Shown one piece after another: positions 1 to 9,353 of a stretch of DNA of 15,412 bases. Every line of letters starts with the position of its first letter. Position 1 is the first letter of the stretch. Where the stretch lies: the NCBI GenBank assembly GCA_027579435.1, contig JANBPK010000157.1, positions 1 through 15,412 of the forward strand, written 5' to 3'. Made by a program: the position numbers and the translations under genes. The notes under the pieces were generated by a model. That model was not told where the DNA came from, searched no databases, and was given only the letters and a program-made list of their open reading frames with translations. The DNA comes from Candolleomyces eurysporus. Its lineage: Eukaryota > Basidiomycota > Agaricomycetes > Agaricales > Psathyrellaceae.

Positions 1-329
1 TGGTACAGCCCCAGAAGAGGGTGTACGACCCCTCATCCATCCCGACATGCCCGTCGTGCGGAAGTCCGCGGGTTTTCGAGTGTCAACTGATGCCTAACGT
101 AATCAATGTCCTCTCTATTGGCTCGGGGGGCGAGAAGCTCACTGACGAACAGCGTCGGAAAGCTGTAGAAAAGGTGCTCAAAAAAGGCGACAAGGATGCT
201 CGAGGAAGTATGGAGTGGGGTACCTGTATGATCTTCTCGTGCGAGAAAGATTGTTGCTTGGATGCGAATAAAATGGAAAGCAAGGAAGCGTGGAGGGAAG
301 AATACGTTCTCATTCAATGGGATGCCTAG
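1..329 (+). CDS. TSR4: PDCD2/Tsr4-family protein, C-terminal part (5' end outside window)
   Basis: This is the last ~108 codons of a gene that begins left of the window; the frame is open from base 3 and ends at TAG 327-329. The C-terminal PDCD2 domain is visible in order: a Cys pair in CPSCGSPRVFECQLMP, then a hydrophobic INVLSIG stretch, then MEWGTCMIFSCEKDC, and the terminal aromatic block WREEYVLIQWD. Human PDCD2 and yeast Tsr4 share this arrangement, and the paired cysteines are expected to bind metal. In yeast, Tsr4 is a cytoplasmic dedicated chaperone for ribosomal protein uS5 (Rps2), needed for 40S maturation; that role here is inferred from the family. No intron falls in the visible part. 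A charged linker (KAVEKVLKKGDKDARG) separates the two Cys blocks. Whether it is closer to PDCD2 or PDCD2L cannot be decided without the N-terminus. Confidence 0.92.
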   Translation, partial: VQPQKRVYDPSSIPTCPSCGSPRVFECQLMPNVINVLSIGSGGEKLTDEQRRKAVEKVLKKGDKDARGSMEWGTCMIFSCEKDCCLDANKMESKEAWREEYVLIQWDA

Positions 330-932
330 TTACTTGGTGTAGATGGCGCCCAGTTGAAAAACAATTTTGCTTGAATTAACCTCGATTTATGGACTGTCTA
401 TTTCTGATACGCCTGTCCAGTCAGTCGTTTCGATAAGACTAAACTGGATTGATCAAGGAGCTTTATCGGAGGGTTCCCTCGCCCGGGCACCTTGTGGGAT
501 CAAACCCATCAAGGTGGGTGAAACGATGTGCTCGTAACCCCCACATGACAACTGAATTTCAGTACTCCAGCGCATGACACGGCCGAATTTATGGTTCCAA
601 AGTCCGCCGTTAGCTATCCTTCCAACGTGATCGAACGCGGAGCCAAGCTTCGAAGTCACAAGCCCCCGATAAATACATATGCAGATAGAAGAGGAGAAGT
701 CCATCCGAATAGCAGCCCATTCATCCCCCTGCATGAGGCACTTCCTGCATACTTATCATGATCACGCTACAACAGGGCCTGCGGACGAGCCAACCCACAT
801 TCCAGAAACCAGCACGGCCAGCATGTGCATTCACACTAATTCTGCGCCACTACCTCGCACAATTAATATCGGATAGCAAGATTCAGATCTCTACCATGAA
901 TGTATCCTGAAAAGATAAGGAGGCTGTCCACA

Positions 933-982
933 TACGAGTACACTCGTAATTGTGTCGGATTTCTACACACGTACTAGTACGT
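933..982. repeat. two adjacent short palindromes
   Basis: 933-948 is an inverted repeat with 7-base arms (TACGAGT and ACTCGTA) around a 2-base centre. Twenty bases on, 969-982 is a perfect 14-base palindrome, ACGTACTAGTACGT. Both are seen directly. Their function is unknown; such pairs can be dimer-type protein binding sites or chance. Confidence 0.6.
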
Positions 983-1842
983 CTTTGTAAAGGACGAAGC
1001 GCCCACATGGCATAAACGAAATCCATGAGAAACAACGAGGTGATAGGGACACGGAGGCTTAATATGAGCGGGCGTCTAAGATAAGCGCTTGATCTCGGGT
1101 ACAGATCGTGCGCGCCTTCCTGCATGGCGTCTGTTCGCCAAATAAGTCCGAAATTTGCGCCACAGAACAGGGTCATTGACCTGTTTGAGTAGAAACGCAT
1201 GTGTGATATGTATGAGGTTGGTTAGCCTTTAGATAGACACTCCGAGTCGAAGACGGGAGGAAACCGGAACAGTCAAACTCACCAAATCGTTGACACTGCC
1301 GGTAGCGACACAGCGACCCATTAACTTGACGTAGACGTGCCACATTTTGACTGTTCTACGTGAGCGTATATGGAAATCAGTGTTTATGTTACAGAGATGC
1401 GCCAAGCGTCATGTTTGACGGGTCATCATAACCCTATTCAACAGAGATAAGGGTGAGAACTCACCTGAAACCAAGCACGAATATAGAAAGGGCTCTTGGC
1501 AGTGGTCGATCGGAAGTGAATGATCAGGATTATACTAAAAACGAGGCTTGATATCGCACGGGATATGCACAAAAAGGCAAATGACTGTATCATTTTGTCG
1601 TCATTCGCGGAGGGGATTTGGAAAAGGGTTGGGAAAGTCCTGTTTTCAATTGTGTAGACAAAAATATGAAATTAGCTCCACTCACACCAGAGAAAACAAT
1701 GTTACCCTAATCAAGATGTTCCATTCGAAGCGTCGAGACAGACCTGGCAGTTTCAACGTTTGAGATCCACTCTCAGACTAGCCTCCCCTCTCCAGTGAGC
1801 ACTCTAGATAGAGGGTGCTGGAGCCGGTGACCCATTTGTGAT

Positions 1843-1857
1843 CCCCCCCCCCCCGGG
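1843..1857. repeat. C12 homopolymer followed by GGG
   Basis: Twelve consecutive C residues (1843-1854) run directly into GGG in non-coding sequence. The length is uncertain in any read-based assembly, since such runs are error prone and polymorphic. Confidence 0.85.
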
Positions 1858-4611
1858 ACCATCATGGGCTATCTGAAGCACCTATAATAGCTTGTCCGCT
1901 TGATTCGCGTAGAATCGAGGTACCCACAGCATGGCGAACCGTATGCTTTGTGATGAATCCATGCTGCGGCGCGGTGCAGGCGAGCGGAAAAGGGTTCCTC
2001 CTCGTTTTTCAGGGGGTGAGGTAGCCAATGCATCGTTTTGGGGGACTTCTGTCCCATAGAAAGGTGAAAGTTAGAAAACATGGCAATCGGCGACTCCTTG
2101 ATATGGAGGAAGTTGTGATTCGGCAAAGACGGAGTCTGCCGGTAAGAATGGAGCTGTTGGCTGCCCGTCACCTTTAGGGTTCAGCGTTCATAGATCGACT
2201 TTCATGGCTAGGTCCATCCCCAGACCATTGCGAGCCTCCGTTTTGGGTGTTCGAGTTGCAAGCCAAACCCTTAGTTATCAAAAATAACTCGATGATAGAG
2301 TGCCATACAATGCGACGCACTGGGGCAGAGTGGCGATAGAACAAGAGGGACGAAGGTTTTGTGCCCGTGCCTTCATTGTAAGATACCCATAGATGACCCT
2401 GTGATGAGTCGGGTTAAACAACGTCTCTGGCAGCGAGTCTTTGACCGGCGCACTTTCAACTCACTGATGTTGCACACGCACATTGGCTTTGGTGGCTTCC
2501 AGGGTCAAAACCACCGATGAATGTTTCAAGGGATGGACCCGGCTCAACAGGCAGACTCTCTTGCGACGGTGACCTTGTCATTCTTCCGGAGAGCACGCGT
2601 TAGTATGCCCTTGCTATCCACCTTCTTAGAGGGTGCCATGAATTTTGAGTGAATGTAGGAGTCAACATACCTGCACGGCGACGCATTTTCTTCATAATGA
2701 CATCTACGGGTCTCCTAGCATTTGTGAAATTCATATCTAAAATCCAGAAATTTCTTACCTGGACTTGACACTAGGCAAACCAAGCCATTAACATTGCACA
2801 GATTGAACCGAGAGTTGCTGGAAAACCTTTGACATCGCGTGCAAGCATTCGATATGTATTTCCCTCCAAGGTTAGGCTCTGCGCGCCGAAACTGAAATTG
2901 CGACGTAACACCATAGGTCTCCGATCCCGCCATCTCCGAGCCAGTAGTCAACGACTGGGAGGGTAGGAGCAGACCCTCGATCGTGTCTGCCTCGGAGTCG
3001 TGCTCGTTGGATATGCACTTCTCCTGCCCTGTTTGGAAACAGGGTCTAGTAAAGGGTGATGGCCGTTACAGCTTCCGTAAGGACGAATCCAACTATGTGG
3101 TCACTTACCCACAGAGAGACTGCCCTTCGTCGACTTTACATCGATGGTTGCTCTCAGCACCGTCGCACATAGCATCTGCTGACTTTCTTCACCTGACTTT
3201 GGCCCTGTCATGGGATATGGATTTCGTCAGTACTTCAATCAGCAGGCGTGCATCAAGGCGGGGACTTGGCATACCTTTTACAGCGTAAGTATGAGCGCCT
3301 ATATTTAGCAGTTGTAGGCAGAGAAGCTGGGTTGATCGGCTCCGAATTCTCGGGTTGGTGGATATACGTCGTGTTTGCCATGGTGTTTCGGGTGTGGGGT
3401 TGGAATCAGTAAAGTCACTGAAGCTGTTCGCACCCTCCGCAGGCAATTAGAGAGCATTGGAGATGAGGAAAAGGAGGAAATTACATCTGGGCTACCAGCT
3501 CAATAGTGTTGAGTGTCTGCACGGCACCTGATGCAAGAGAAGCTTCAACAGTCGGTCCCACGGCCCAAGTTGAGTGGTTGGGCGCTCCGCAGCCCATGAT
3601 TGACGCCCGCTGCGACTTGAACGTGCTGCTCCTTGAGGAGGGCAGCAGTCTTGATGTAAAAAATGGTTGTATGACTATGACAATATTCTATATCTGGCTG
3701 TATAACACACTGCCCTGACTTTGGCACTTTTCTGATTCAGAATATCTGGCAAAGTTTACCGCTCAATACCCTGTCTCCCGAAATTAATTGGCGCTTGTCC
3801 TCTCAATTCACATTTCAAACCTACACCGATCGGCAGCCCAGAGCACGGGGTAGGAGCGCTTTTGTGGTCCACGAGATTCGAGATTGACGAGGGCGTACCC
3901 TTCACATTCGCAAAATTCCGCCGGAGTGAACCAGAGGGACTCAAAAGATTCGATACCATTGAATTAAAACTGTGTCTCAATATTCTGAGCTACAAACGAC
4001 TTTGAACCCCGATTTTTCCCTTTGCTAGAGTACAATATACTTGACTTGCAGTCCGGTGGTGAGCTAGGCCTAGAATGTGCTCAGGATGGCTGTTCACGAC
4101 AAATCCATCCGTGCGACATCGGAGGCTCTCCTCAAGATCAAAGTATAAGCGCTGGAGACACGAGGAGACACTCTGGCCATATCTATTGTACGCGTGGAGA
4201 CACAGTGGGAAGTCACATTGACCCCTCGAGGCTAATAAAGTGCCGGTGTGCCCCTTAAATAGGGATGTCAATCTTCCTCTTTCCCTCGCACCACGATTTA
4301 ACCCCGGAATTATGATATATCGATTTCGGCTGCGTAATACACTTGAGCGCCTGAGATACCAGTAAGTAGTAAGTTCCTTCCGACAGATTCTCGGAGAGCG
4401 AGCCATGTTTCTCAGCACGAGTCCACTAAATTGCATGTTGTACCCGCGAGGTAAATGCGGCAATGAAGTCATGCTTCGTGTCCCTTTCACGCCAAATTAA
4501 TGTGACCGATCGTTGGAGAGGTAAACGTGAGGCCAGCGTCAATTTGTGACCGTGGTGTCAACCATGGCTGCCGTGGGAAACGGATGATGCAGCCCCGTGG
4601 CTGACCCATCT

Positions 4612-4647
4612 CGACTGCGACTGCGACTACGACTGCGACTGCGACTG
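4612..4647. repeat. six-copy CGACTG hexanucleotide tandem repeat
   Basis: Six contiguous 6-base units cover 36 bases: units 1, 2, 4, 5 and 6 read CGACTG and unit 3 reads CGACTA. It lies in non-coding sequence about 330 bases before the ATG of the next gene. Units of this type mutate by slippage, so copy number probably varies among strains. Confidence 0.93.
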
Positions 4648-4675
4648 AGAGCTCATAGCGCTCAGCTCAGGCTCC

Positions 4676-4697
4676 GAGCCCCCATTCTTTCGGGCTC
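4676..4697. repeat. hairpin-forming inverted repeat
   Basis: GAGCCC at 4676-4681 pairs perfectly with GGGCTC at 4692-4697 across a 10-base loop. Flanking AGCT at 4664-4667 and 4701-4704 could extend an interrupted outer stem. It starts 29 bases after the hexanucleotide repeat. No gene end is nearby, so it is not called a terminator. Confidence 0.5.
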
Positions 4698-4902
4698 AGG
4701 AGCTGTGAAATACTTCTCCTTTGCGGCATCTATCCCCTGAAATCTATGCTGGATGGCCTTGGTATCCTCATCATCGGACAGTTATCGAAGCACCTTGCAT
4801 TCATCGCTTGGAATGACGGACATGTCTTTAAAGGAACGTGTGTAACTCGAGGCCGATCATCTAGGATCCGTAGATACGAGCTTATCCGATCTGAAGTTGG
4901 AG

Positions 4903-4909
4903 TATAAAG
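4903..4909 (+). promoter_or_regulatory. TATA box of the eight-exon gene
   Basis: TATAAAG begins 71 bases before the ATG at 4974, a usual distance for a TATA element with a short 5' leader in fungi. The leader between them is pyrimidine- and A-rich (CACATCCCAACATC immediately before ATG), typical of fungal transcription and translation start regions. Confidence 0.6.
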
Positions 4910-4973
4910 ACAGGATGATGTTTGGGTGGTCAATACCTTCACTCCTCGCCCACTAATTACACATCCCAACATC

Positions 4974-6860
4974 ATGTCCTCATCTGAAGATTCCTCGTCC
5001 GGCAGTGAATCCGCGACCCGTCCCCCGACACCCGAACCGAACGGCTCCCAACCCGGGGCTCCGAAAGAGACCGCGCCAGCCGACCTGAACGACTCCCAAT
5101 CCGAGACGCAGGAAGACGGCGTCGCCCCCAGTTCGTCGGACCCCCAGNTCCGAGACGCAGAAATCCATCGCCAATCTCAAGGATGGATACCCCGCCACCG
5201 CTCTAATCAACATTTTGCTTCAACACTACGGTATTGATTTCCCCAAGTACAAGCGCAATATCAACACCTTCCACAAGCTTTTTGAACGATGGAAGAGCGT
5301 CTACGATGCTATCCTCGCGCTTATGGGCAAGGTTGAAGCCGCTACTGAAACTCCTGACTGGGATTCGTTCTTATATTACACTGCGGCTATCGGTCCCTTG
5401 GAAGAGTAAGTTCATCGGCACTTTATGATGGATTGATTTCTGAATATTCTCTGCTTTCCCTCAGGCAATTACTTGGGCTCGAATCCTCTTTGGCCGACAG
5501 TGGAAAATCGGGGGTTCCCACCAAGGATGGGGTTGAACCACTTGTCCTGTTTATGGGCAACTGGATCGTCAATCGGAAGGCATTGATTGATACTAGCACT
5601 GCTTTGGACGATCCTATCTATACAGTACGTTCATCCCCTCTTCATCTCTAGACTTGTCAATTCAAAAGATTGACCTTCCCCTTTCAGGTTTTGTTTGACC
5701 AAGCTCATACACCGAACGCTGCGGCCGAAGTCAAGCAGGCCCTTAACTCGGACGACAAACAGGTCCTTCAGGAGTTGAATGTCGGTATCCAGAACCATGG
5801 TCTGAAGGATAGCGATATCTCGGGAAGGTAAAGAAACACAAACACCTGTTCTCATAGATATTCTGACTGGTTGTCTGTCCAGTGGTGGTGAGAAACTTGT
5901 CACCGCCGTAAAAAGCAAGGTGCAAGTTATCCATGATGCTGCAAGCCTTCTCGCTCCAGATGATCATGTATGACCCTTAACCGCCTTCTTTTAGTAAACA
6001 TCTGCTAATGGTTATTACCAGGAACGGATGGGTAAAATTGTTTACGCCATCATGGGGATTTTCATTCCGTTCCTTGCCCATGACGATGATGGAGAAAATG
6101 CTCATATCGTATCTAAGGAGGTGTGGGCTGCGGCTAAAGTTTTCGCCGAAGAGACGGAGAAGTTCGCCCAGAAGTCCTCGACAATGTCATCCGACATATT
6201 CGAGCAAAAGTGGAATACCTACTATGAAATACTCAAGGGAGACGTCGGCGAGTTCGCCATGCAAATGCTCACCCTCATGCGGCAGGCTGCGCAAGTCAGA
6301 CGACCCTTCTTCGGCCGCACCGTCGGCATCGTTCGTATGTGGCAAGCTCTATCTGGAAGTTCCAAATTGCGCGGAGAGAAGCAAAGGTCTGTCAGGATGA
6401 AAGTACAAAAGTGAGTCCTCTTTTCTTTCTGATACCGTACCGCTCTTATACATGAACGTCAGGCTCTTGAGCGACACAGAGGCCGAGTTTAAAGAGACCC
6501 AGAAATTAGTCAATTCCTTCGACCAAAGTTTGAAGGCCACTGTAGATACGAGACAGGTGTCCTACAACAATTTGGTTGACAAGATCAAGATTGAACTCAA
6601 AACATACAGTGTAAGTCGTGCTTGGGCGCACGGAAAGACGGGCAACCGACTGATTCTTTTTTCCTCAGCCCGACAAACTGGCAAAGCTCACGGAGGAATA
6701 TGACAAGGGTGCCAAGGTTGACGACGAACACCTGGAGAAATACCACGCTTTCATCAAAGCTAACGAACGCGCAGCAGAGCTGAGTAAGCCAACTCCCTGA
6801 GTTAACAGAGGAGCCGCCCCCGGACTAACCTTTTACTCAGAAGCTCAGATTCGAGTGTAA
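4974..6860 (+). CDS. unrecognised helix-rich protein of ~495 aa, eight exons
   Basis: I do not recognise the family. Exons by splice signals: 4974-5405, 5465-5624, 5688-5827, 5883-5967, 6022-6410, 6463-6610, 6669-6783 and 6841-6860, stop TAA. The seven introns are 52-63 bp with GTAAG, GTACG, GTATG or GTGAG donors and CAG acceptors, and all phases join without a stop once the N at 5148 is dropped. Residues 1 to ~58 are Ser/Pro/Glu-rich and probably disordered, with QSETQ at 42-46 and again at 58-62. The rest reads as long amphipathic helices, with one hydrophobic segment at about 275-291 (MGKIVYAIMGIFIPFLA) at the start of exon 5 and a charged, coiled-coil-like tail from about 402. There is no N-terminal signal peptide. 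A helical-bundle protein with one buried or membrane-inserting segment is my inference. A very distant likeness in architecture to bundle-type alpha-helical pore-forming proteins came to mind, but no motif supports it. It has its own TATA box at 4903-4909 and no linked partner. Confidence 0.82.
5148..5148. other. single N that shifts the reading frame inside exon 1
   Basis: The N sits between CAG (5145-5147) and TCCGAGACGCAG (5149-5160). Counted as a base, it throws the rest of exon 1 out of frame. Dropped, the frame continues into the long helical part and every later intron phase agrees. The same 12 bases, TCCGAGACGCAG, occur at 5100-5111, so the N marks the edge of a short direct repeat. 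It looks like an assembly join rather than a real frameshift. Confidence 0.85.
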
Positions 6861-7216
6861 CCTCCGAGAAGAAACGCTTACTCTTCCTACGGAATCCGCC
6901 GTCCGATTCATTGACATGATCACAAGTGTGTAATATTGTCAGAAACCTATGCCGTCCATCTCTGCACCTAAGCCCTCGCAGTCCTCCTTTCTCTCGCATA
7001 CCATACGAAACAGGCTTTGATATATCCGTTGTAAACTATGATACCCATATATGCCAATATCAATTCGACTTAGCCAGCATTCCTATTATGCGCTAGAGAT
7101 GCTCCGCTCGAGGGAGAGGAGAAGGGGGAAGAAAAATAATAGCTATACGAAGATATACTTAGTAGCTGGAACCGACTTCTGGATACGGGGGGTCCGTGCG
7201 CGTAGCCGTGGGGCGG

Positions 7217-7392
7217 GAGATCAGGATCGACCGGCGAAATAACGCCTCGCGAAAGGCTGGGCAGAGCCGAGTGAAGAGCGCGCGAACCCGAGCCNGGGGG
7301 GAATGCTGAGGAAAGCTGTATTGCAGATGCCGGAGAGTGGCAAAGCGCAATGTCGAGATTAGCTGATCCTGCCGAGGACTAATGAGAAAGCG
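7217..7392. repeat. copy A of a diverged ~175-bp non-coding repeat
   Basis: Copy A aligns to copy B (7497-7667) along nearly its full length with a 280-base offset, scattered substitutions and small indels. Shared blocks in the same order include GAGATCA, CGGCGAAAT, CGCGAAAGG, GTGAAGAGCGC, AACCCGAGCC and a 21-base identity at 7322-7342. Neither copy has a coding frame kept in both. The N at 7295 falls where copy B has C. Confidence 0.85.
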
Positions 7393-7496
7393 GACAAGAA
7401 CGAGGCGAAACCTAATTACACAGAGAATGGCCACCACTAAATTGGACAGTTCAGTAGTGGCGGTGAAGCAGTCTATAGGCCGTTATCCAGCAGCGA

Positions 7497-7667
7497 GAGA
7501 TCACAATCGATCGGCGAAATGCCGCCCCGCGAAAGGGCGGGCAAAGCAGTGAAGAGCGCAAACCCGAGCCCGGAGGTAACGCTGAGAGGAAAGGTACTGC
7601 AGATGCCGGAGAGTGGCATTGAATCGCCGCGGGCAATGCGAGGCTAGCTGGAATTAATGGGAAAGCG
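7497..7667. repeat. copy B of the diverged ~175-bp non-coding repeat
   Basis: This is the second copy of the unit at 7217-7392, separated from it by ~104 unrelated bases. In copy B, CCGCCC and GGGCGG around CGCGAAA form a perfect 6-bp stem with a 7-base loop. Copy A keeps the loop sequence but only a 3-bp stem. The 21-base identical block is at 7598-7618. It could be a small repetitive element, a duplicated regulatory region or a non-coding RNA; nothing decides between these. Confidence 0.85.
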
Positions 7668-8107
7668 TCATTATCTCGTCTCGAGTGATCCTATTACCTA
7701 CATCTAGGTATTTCAGAGCTCTCAGATCTCAGCACGAGTATTTAATACAGGACCCTGGGAACCGATTTCTATGCCTTGGGACTGTCGATGCGTGCCCACT
7801 GGCAGTCCGTATCGACTTGGAGGCCCGATTTCCGCGTATGATCATCGCACAGACGATCTATCTTATCCTTATCTAGCCATTATCATTCGTCAGCCGCAAC
7901 GTTGCCGCAGGGATTGCCTCTGCCAGCGTCTGGCTGTACTGTGGCGCATCCATCACTTCATTCGTGTCGAATATGGGGCTCGAACTGAGCTGAATCACTG
8001 GTCGAGACAGAGTATAGACGCTCACTTAGCCCCAGCATGCCTCATTCAGATCATTTCCTGGCTCCCATTCCCGGCCCCCGTGCTGCCTCAAGGCCCTGGC
8101 GCCGATG

Positions 8108-8115
8108 TATATAAA
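8108..8115 (+). promoter_or_regulatory. TATA box of the tetraspan gene
   Basis: TATATAAA lies 87 bases before the ATG at 8195 and is followed by a pyrimidine-rich leader (CTCCTCGTGCATCCCCTCC and further CT tracts), the usual fungal transcription-start context. Confidence 0.7.
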
Positions 8116-8194
8116 TGAAAACCTTTCCATTGTTCTCCTCGTGCATCCCCTCCTACTTCAAGATCCCTGTTCTTCTTTCCACCTCTACCTAGCA

Positions 8195-8987
8195 ATGTCT
8201 GGCTCACGCAAAGAAACCTCTCTCTCGTGTACGTAATCTCTTTTCACTGAAGTTTGTACGGGTTTCTCATTGTTACCCAAATTCAGATGCTCTCCCCACT
8301 ACCATTGAATCTATCAAGGATGGGCAACAACGGACCTGCCAAACCGGCGCCATCTCTGTACGAGTCTCCATGTTCTATTATCCCTGGTCGACGTCCCCTT
8401 ACGAAATATAACAATAATGCCTCCCTCCCTCCCATTCAGTCCACAGTGCTCGCTGTCCTCTCACTTCTAACCCTCATCTTTGTGAACAACTCTGGGTTGC
8501 TGAACCGAGATGAAAGGGACAGCATCCGCACCTTCCTAACTCTAGTTTGTTACGGAGCAGTGTTCTTCAACCTCAGCGCCTCTGTTAGCGGATTCGTGCT
8601 AATTGACAAGTTGGGTAGCTTGCCGTTAAACGCAGCTCAAAAGCCATCAGAACTCTTGCCTGTAGCAGGCTACATTGAAGGCGACAGCGATACCTTGCTA
8701 CGGAGATATGGAGCTGGAAAATCATGGAACCTCCTGGTTTTGCATTGTAGGTCGTTTCAACAAATTAAAATTCAGGGATGAAACTGAAAATCACCTGTTC
8801 GTTGGTAGGGTTCTGCTGCTATGTTGTCGGCATCTGGTGCTTAGTCCTCGAGGTGGTCGTTTATTTGTGGTTAACGGAGACGGTTGCTGTAAAGGTTCTG
8901 ATGCTATTGGCTGGGATCTTTACTCTCCTTCCGCTCCTCGCCTTCTTGTCCCCGATTTGGAAAACAATCACGGAGAAAGACAATTAG
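8195..8987 (+). CDS. putative four-span membrane protein, 196 aa, four exons
   Basis: Exons 8195-8228, 8287-8357, 8440-8746 and 8809-8987 (TAG) join in phase across introns of 58, 82 and 62 bp, with GTACGT, GTACGA and GTAGGT donors and CAG, CAG and TAG acceptors. The protein begins MSGSRKETSLS, with no signal peptide. Four hydrophobic segments are evident: ~36-53 (STVLAVLSLLTLIF), ~66-90 (TFLTLVCYGAVFF through GFVLI), ~139-158 (FCCYVVGIWCLVLEVVVYLW) and ~165-185 (KVLMLLAGIFTLLPLLAFL). The hydrophilic loop at 91-135 holds RRYGAGKSW. Small tetraspan proteins of unknown role are common in Agaricomycete genomes, but I cannot name this family. The tail ends in a charged KTITEKDN. TATA box and CT-rich leader support the start. 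It converges with the nitroreductase gene. Confidence 0.85.
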
Positions 8988-9353
8988 CTTCTTGTTTCGC
9001 AACGCATGTAGAATTTCTCCTTCGTAGAGGACTTTAAGACTATTACATCCTAGAGATTTAACGCTAATGCACTGTCACCATATCTATACGCCTATATGTA
9101 CCTCTTATTATGCCATCTGCTTCTTCAAACCTTGACAAACGACTGATTGACAGATGCGGTAAAATCATACCCAAATTGAGCATCGTGTCGAGCGCCAAAA
9201 TAACCAATTATCGAGTGTTTCTTAGAAAGGAGTGAAGAATTGGACATCTTACTCCGGGAGGATTAAACAGGGGTCTCATGAAAGAACCTACGACGTCACA
9301 GGGTTTGCATAGGTTCGGCTACATAGACGCCCGCATTATGGAGGCGGAGCAGA
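8988..9353. other. short convergent intergenic space
   Basis: 366 bases between two facing stop codons. It should hold both 3' UTRs and polyadenylation signals. I see no further gene and no strong hairpin. Confidence 0.6.

Larger units (their letters stand above)
330..4900. other. long intergenic region with no supportable gene
   Basis: About 4.6 kb separates the Tsr4-type stop codon from the TATA box of the next gene. All six frames are cut by frequent stops; the longest uninterrupted stretch with a Met start is 166 codons at 3990-4490 (-), whose translation is Arg/Ser-rich with no recognisable motif. I looked for tRNA A/B boxes, splice-connected exons, LTR-like ends and transposase or reverse-transcriptase motifs and could support none. 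Between about 3180 and 3500 all three forward frames stay open for 100-200 bases, which could be chance or a decayed gene. The region does hold small structured items, listed separately: palindromes near 933-982, a C12 run at 1843-1854, and a hexanucleotide repeat with a hairpin at 4612-4705. Confidence 0.6.
6861..8107. other. intergenic region between two + strand genes
   Basis: The first ~200 bases are presumably the 3' UTR of the eight-exon gene. The middle holds a pair of related repeat copies (7217-7392 and 7497-7667). The rest, up to the TATA box at 8108, has open stretches of at most ~115 codons in shifting frames with no recognisable protein and no consistent splice chain. An N lies at 7295. 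Confidence 0.6.

Noticed and set aside
2795..2825. GGTTCAATC on the minus strand resembling a tRNA B box
   Set aside because: The flanking bases cannot form a T-stem and no A box or acceptor stem is found at the right distance.
3490..3686. stop-free minus-strand stretch with a protein-like ending
   Set aside because: About 60 codons without an early Met, no linked exons and no recognisable family; chance cannot be excluded.
3990..4490. 166-codon open frame on the minus strand
   Set aside because: No motif, no splice partners, random-like composition; length is within chance for 4.6 kb in six frames.
5625..5651. alternative acceptor (CTCTAG) for intron 2 of the eight-exon gene
   Set aside because: It keeps the frame but would make an intron of only 27 bases, too short for splicing; the CAG at 5685-5687 gives 63 bases.
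7771..8118. 115-codon open frame on the + strand before the tetraspan gene
   Set aside because: It runs into the TATA box of the next gene and shows no motif or conserved pattern.
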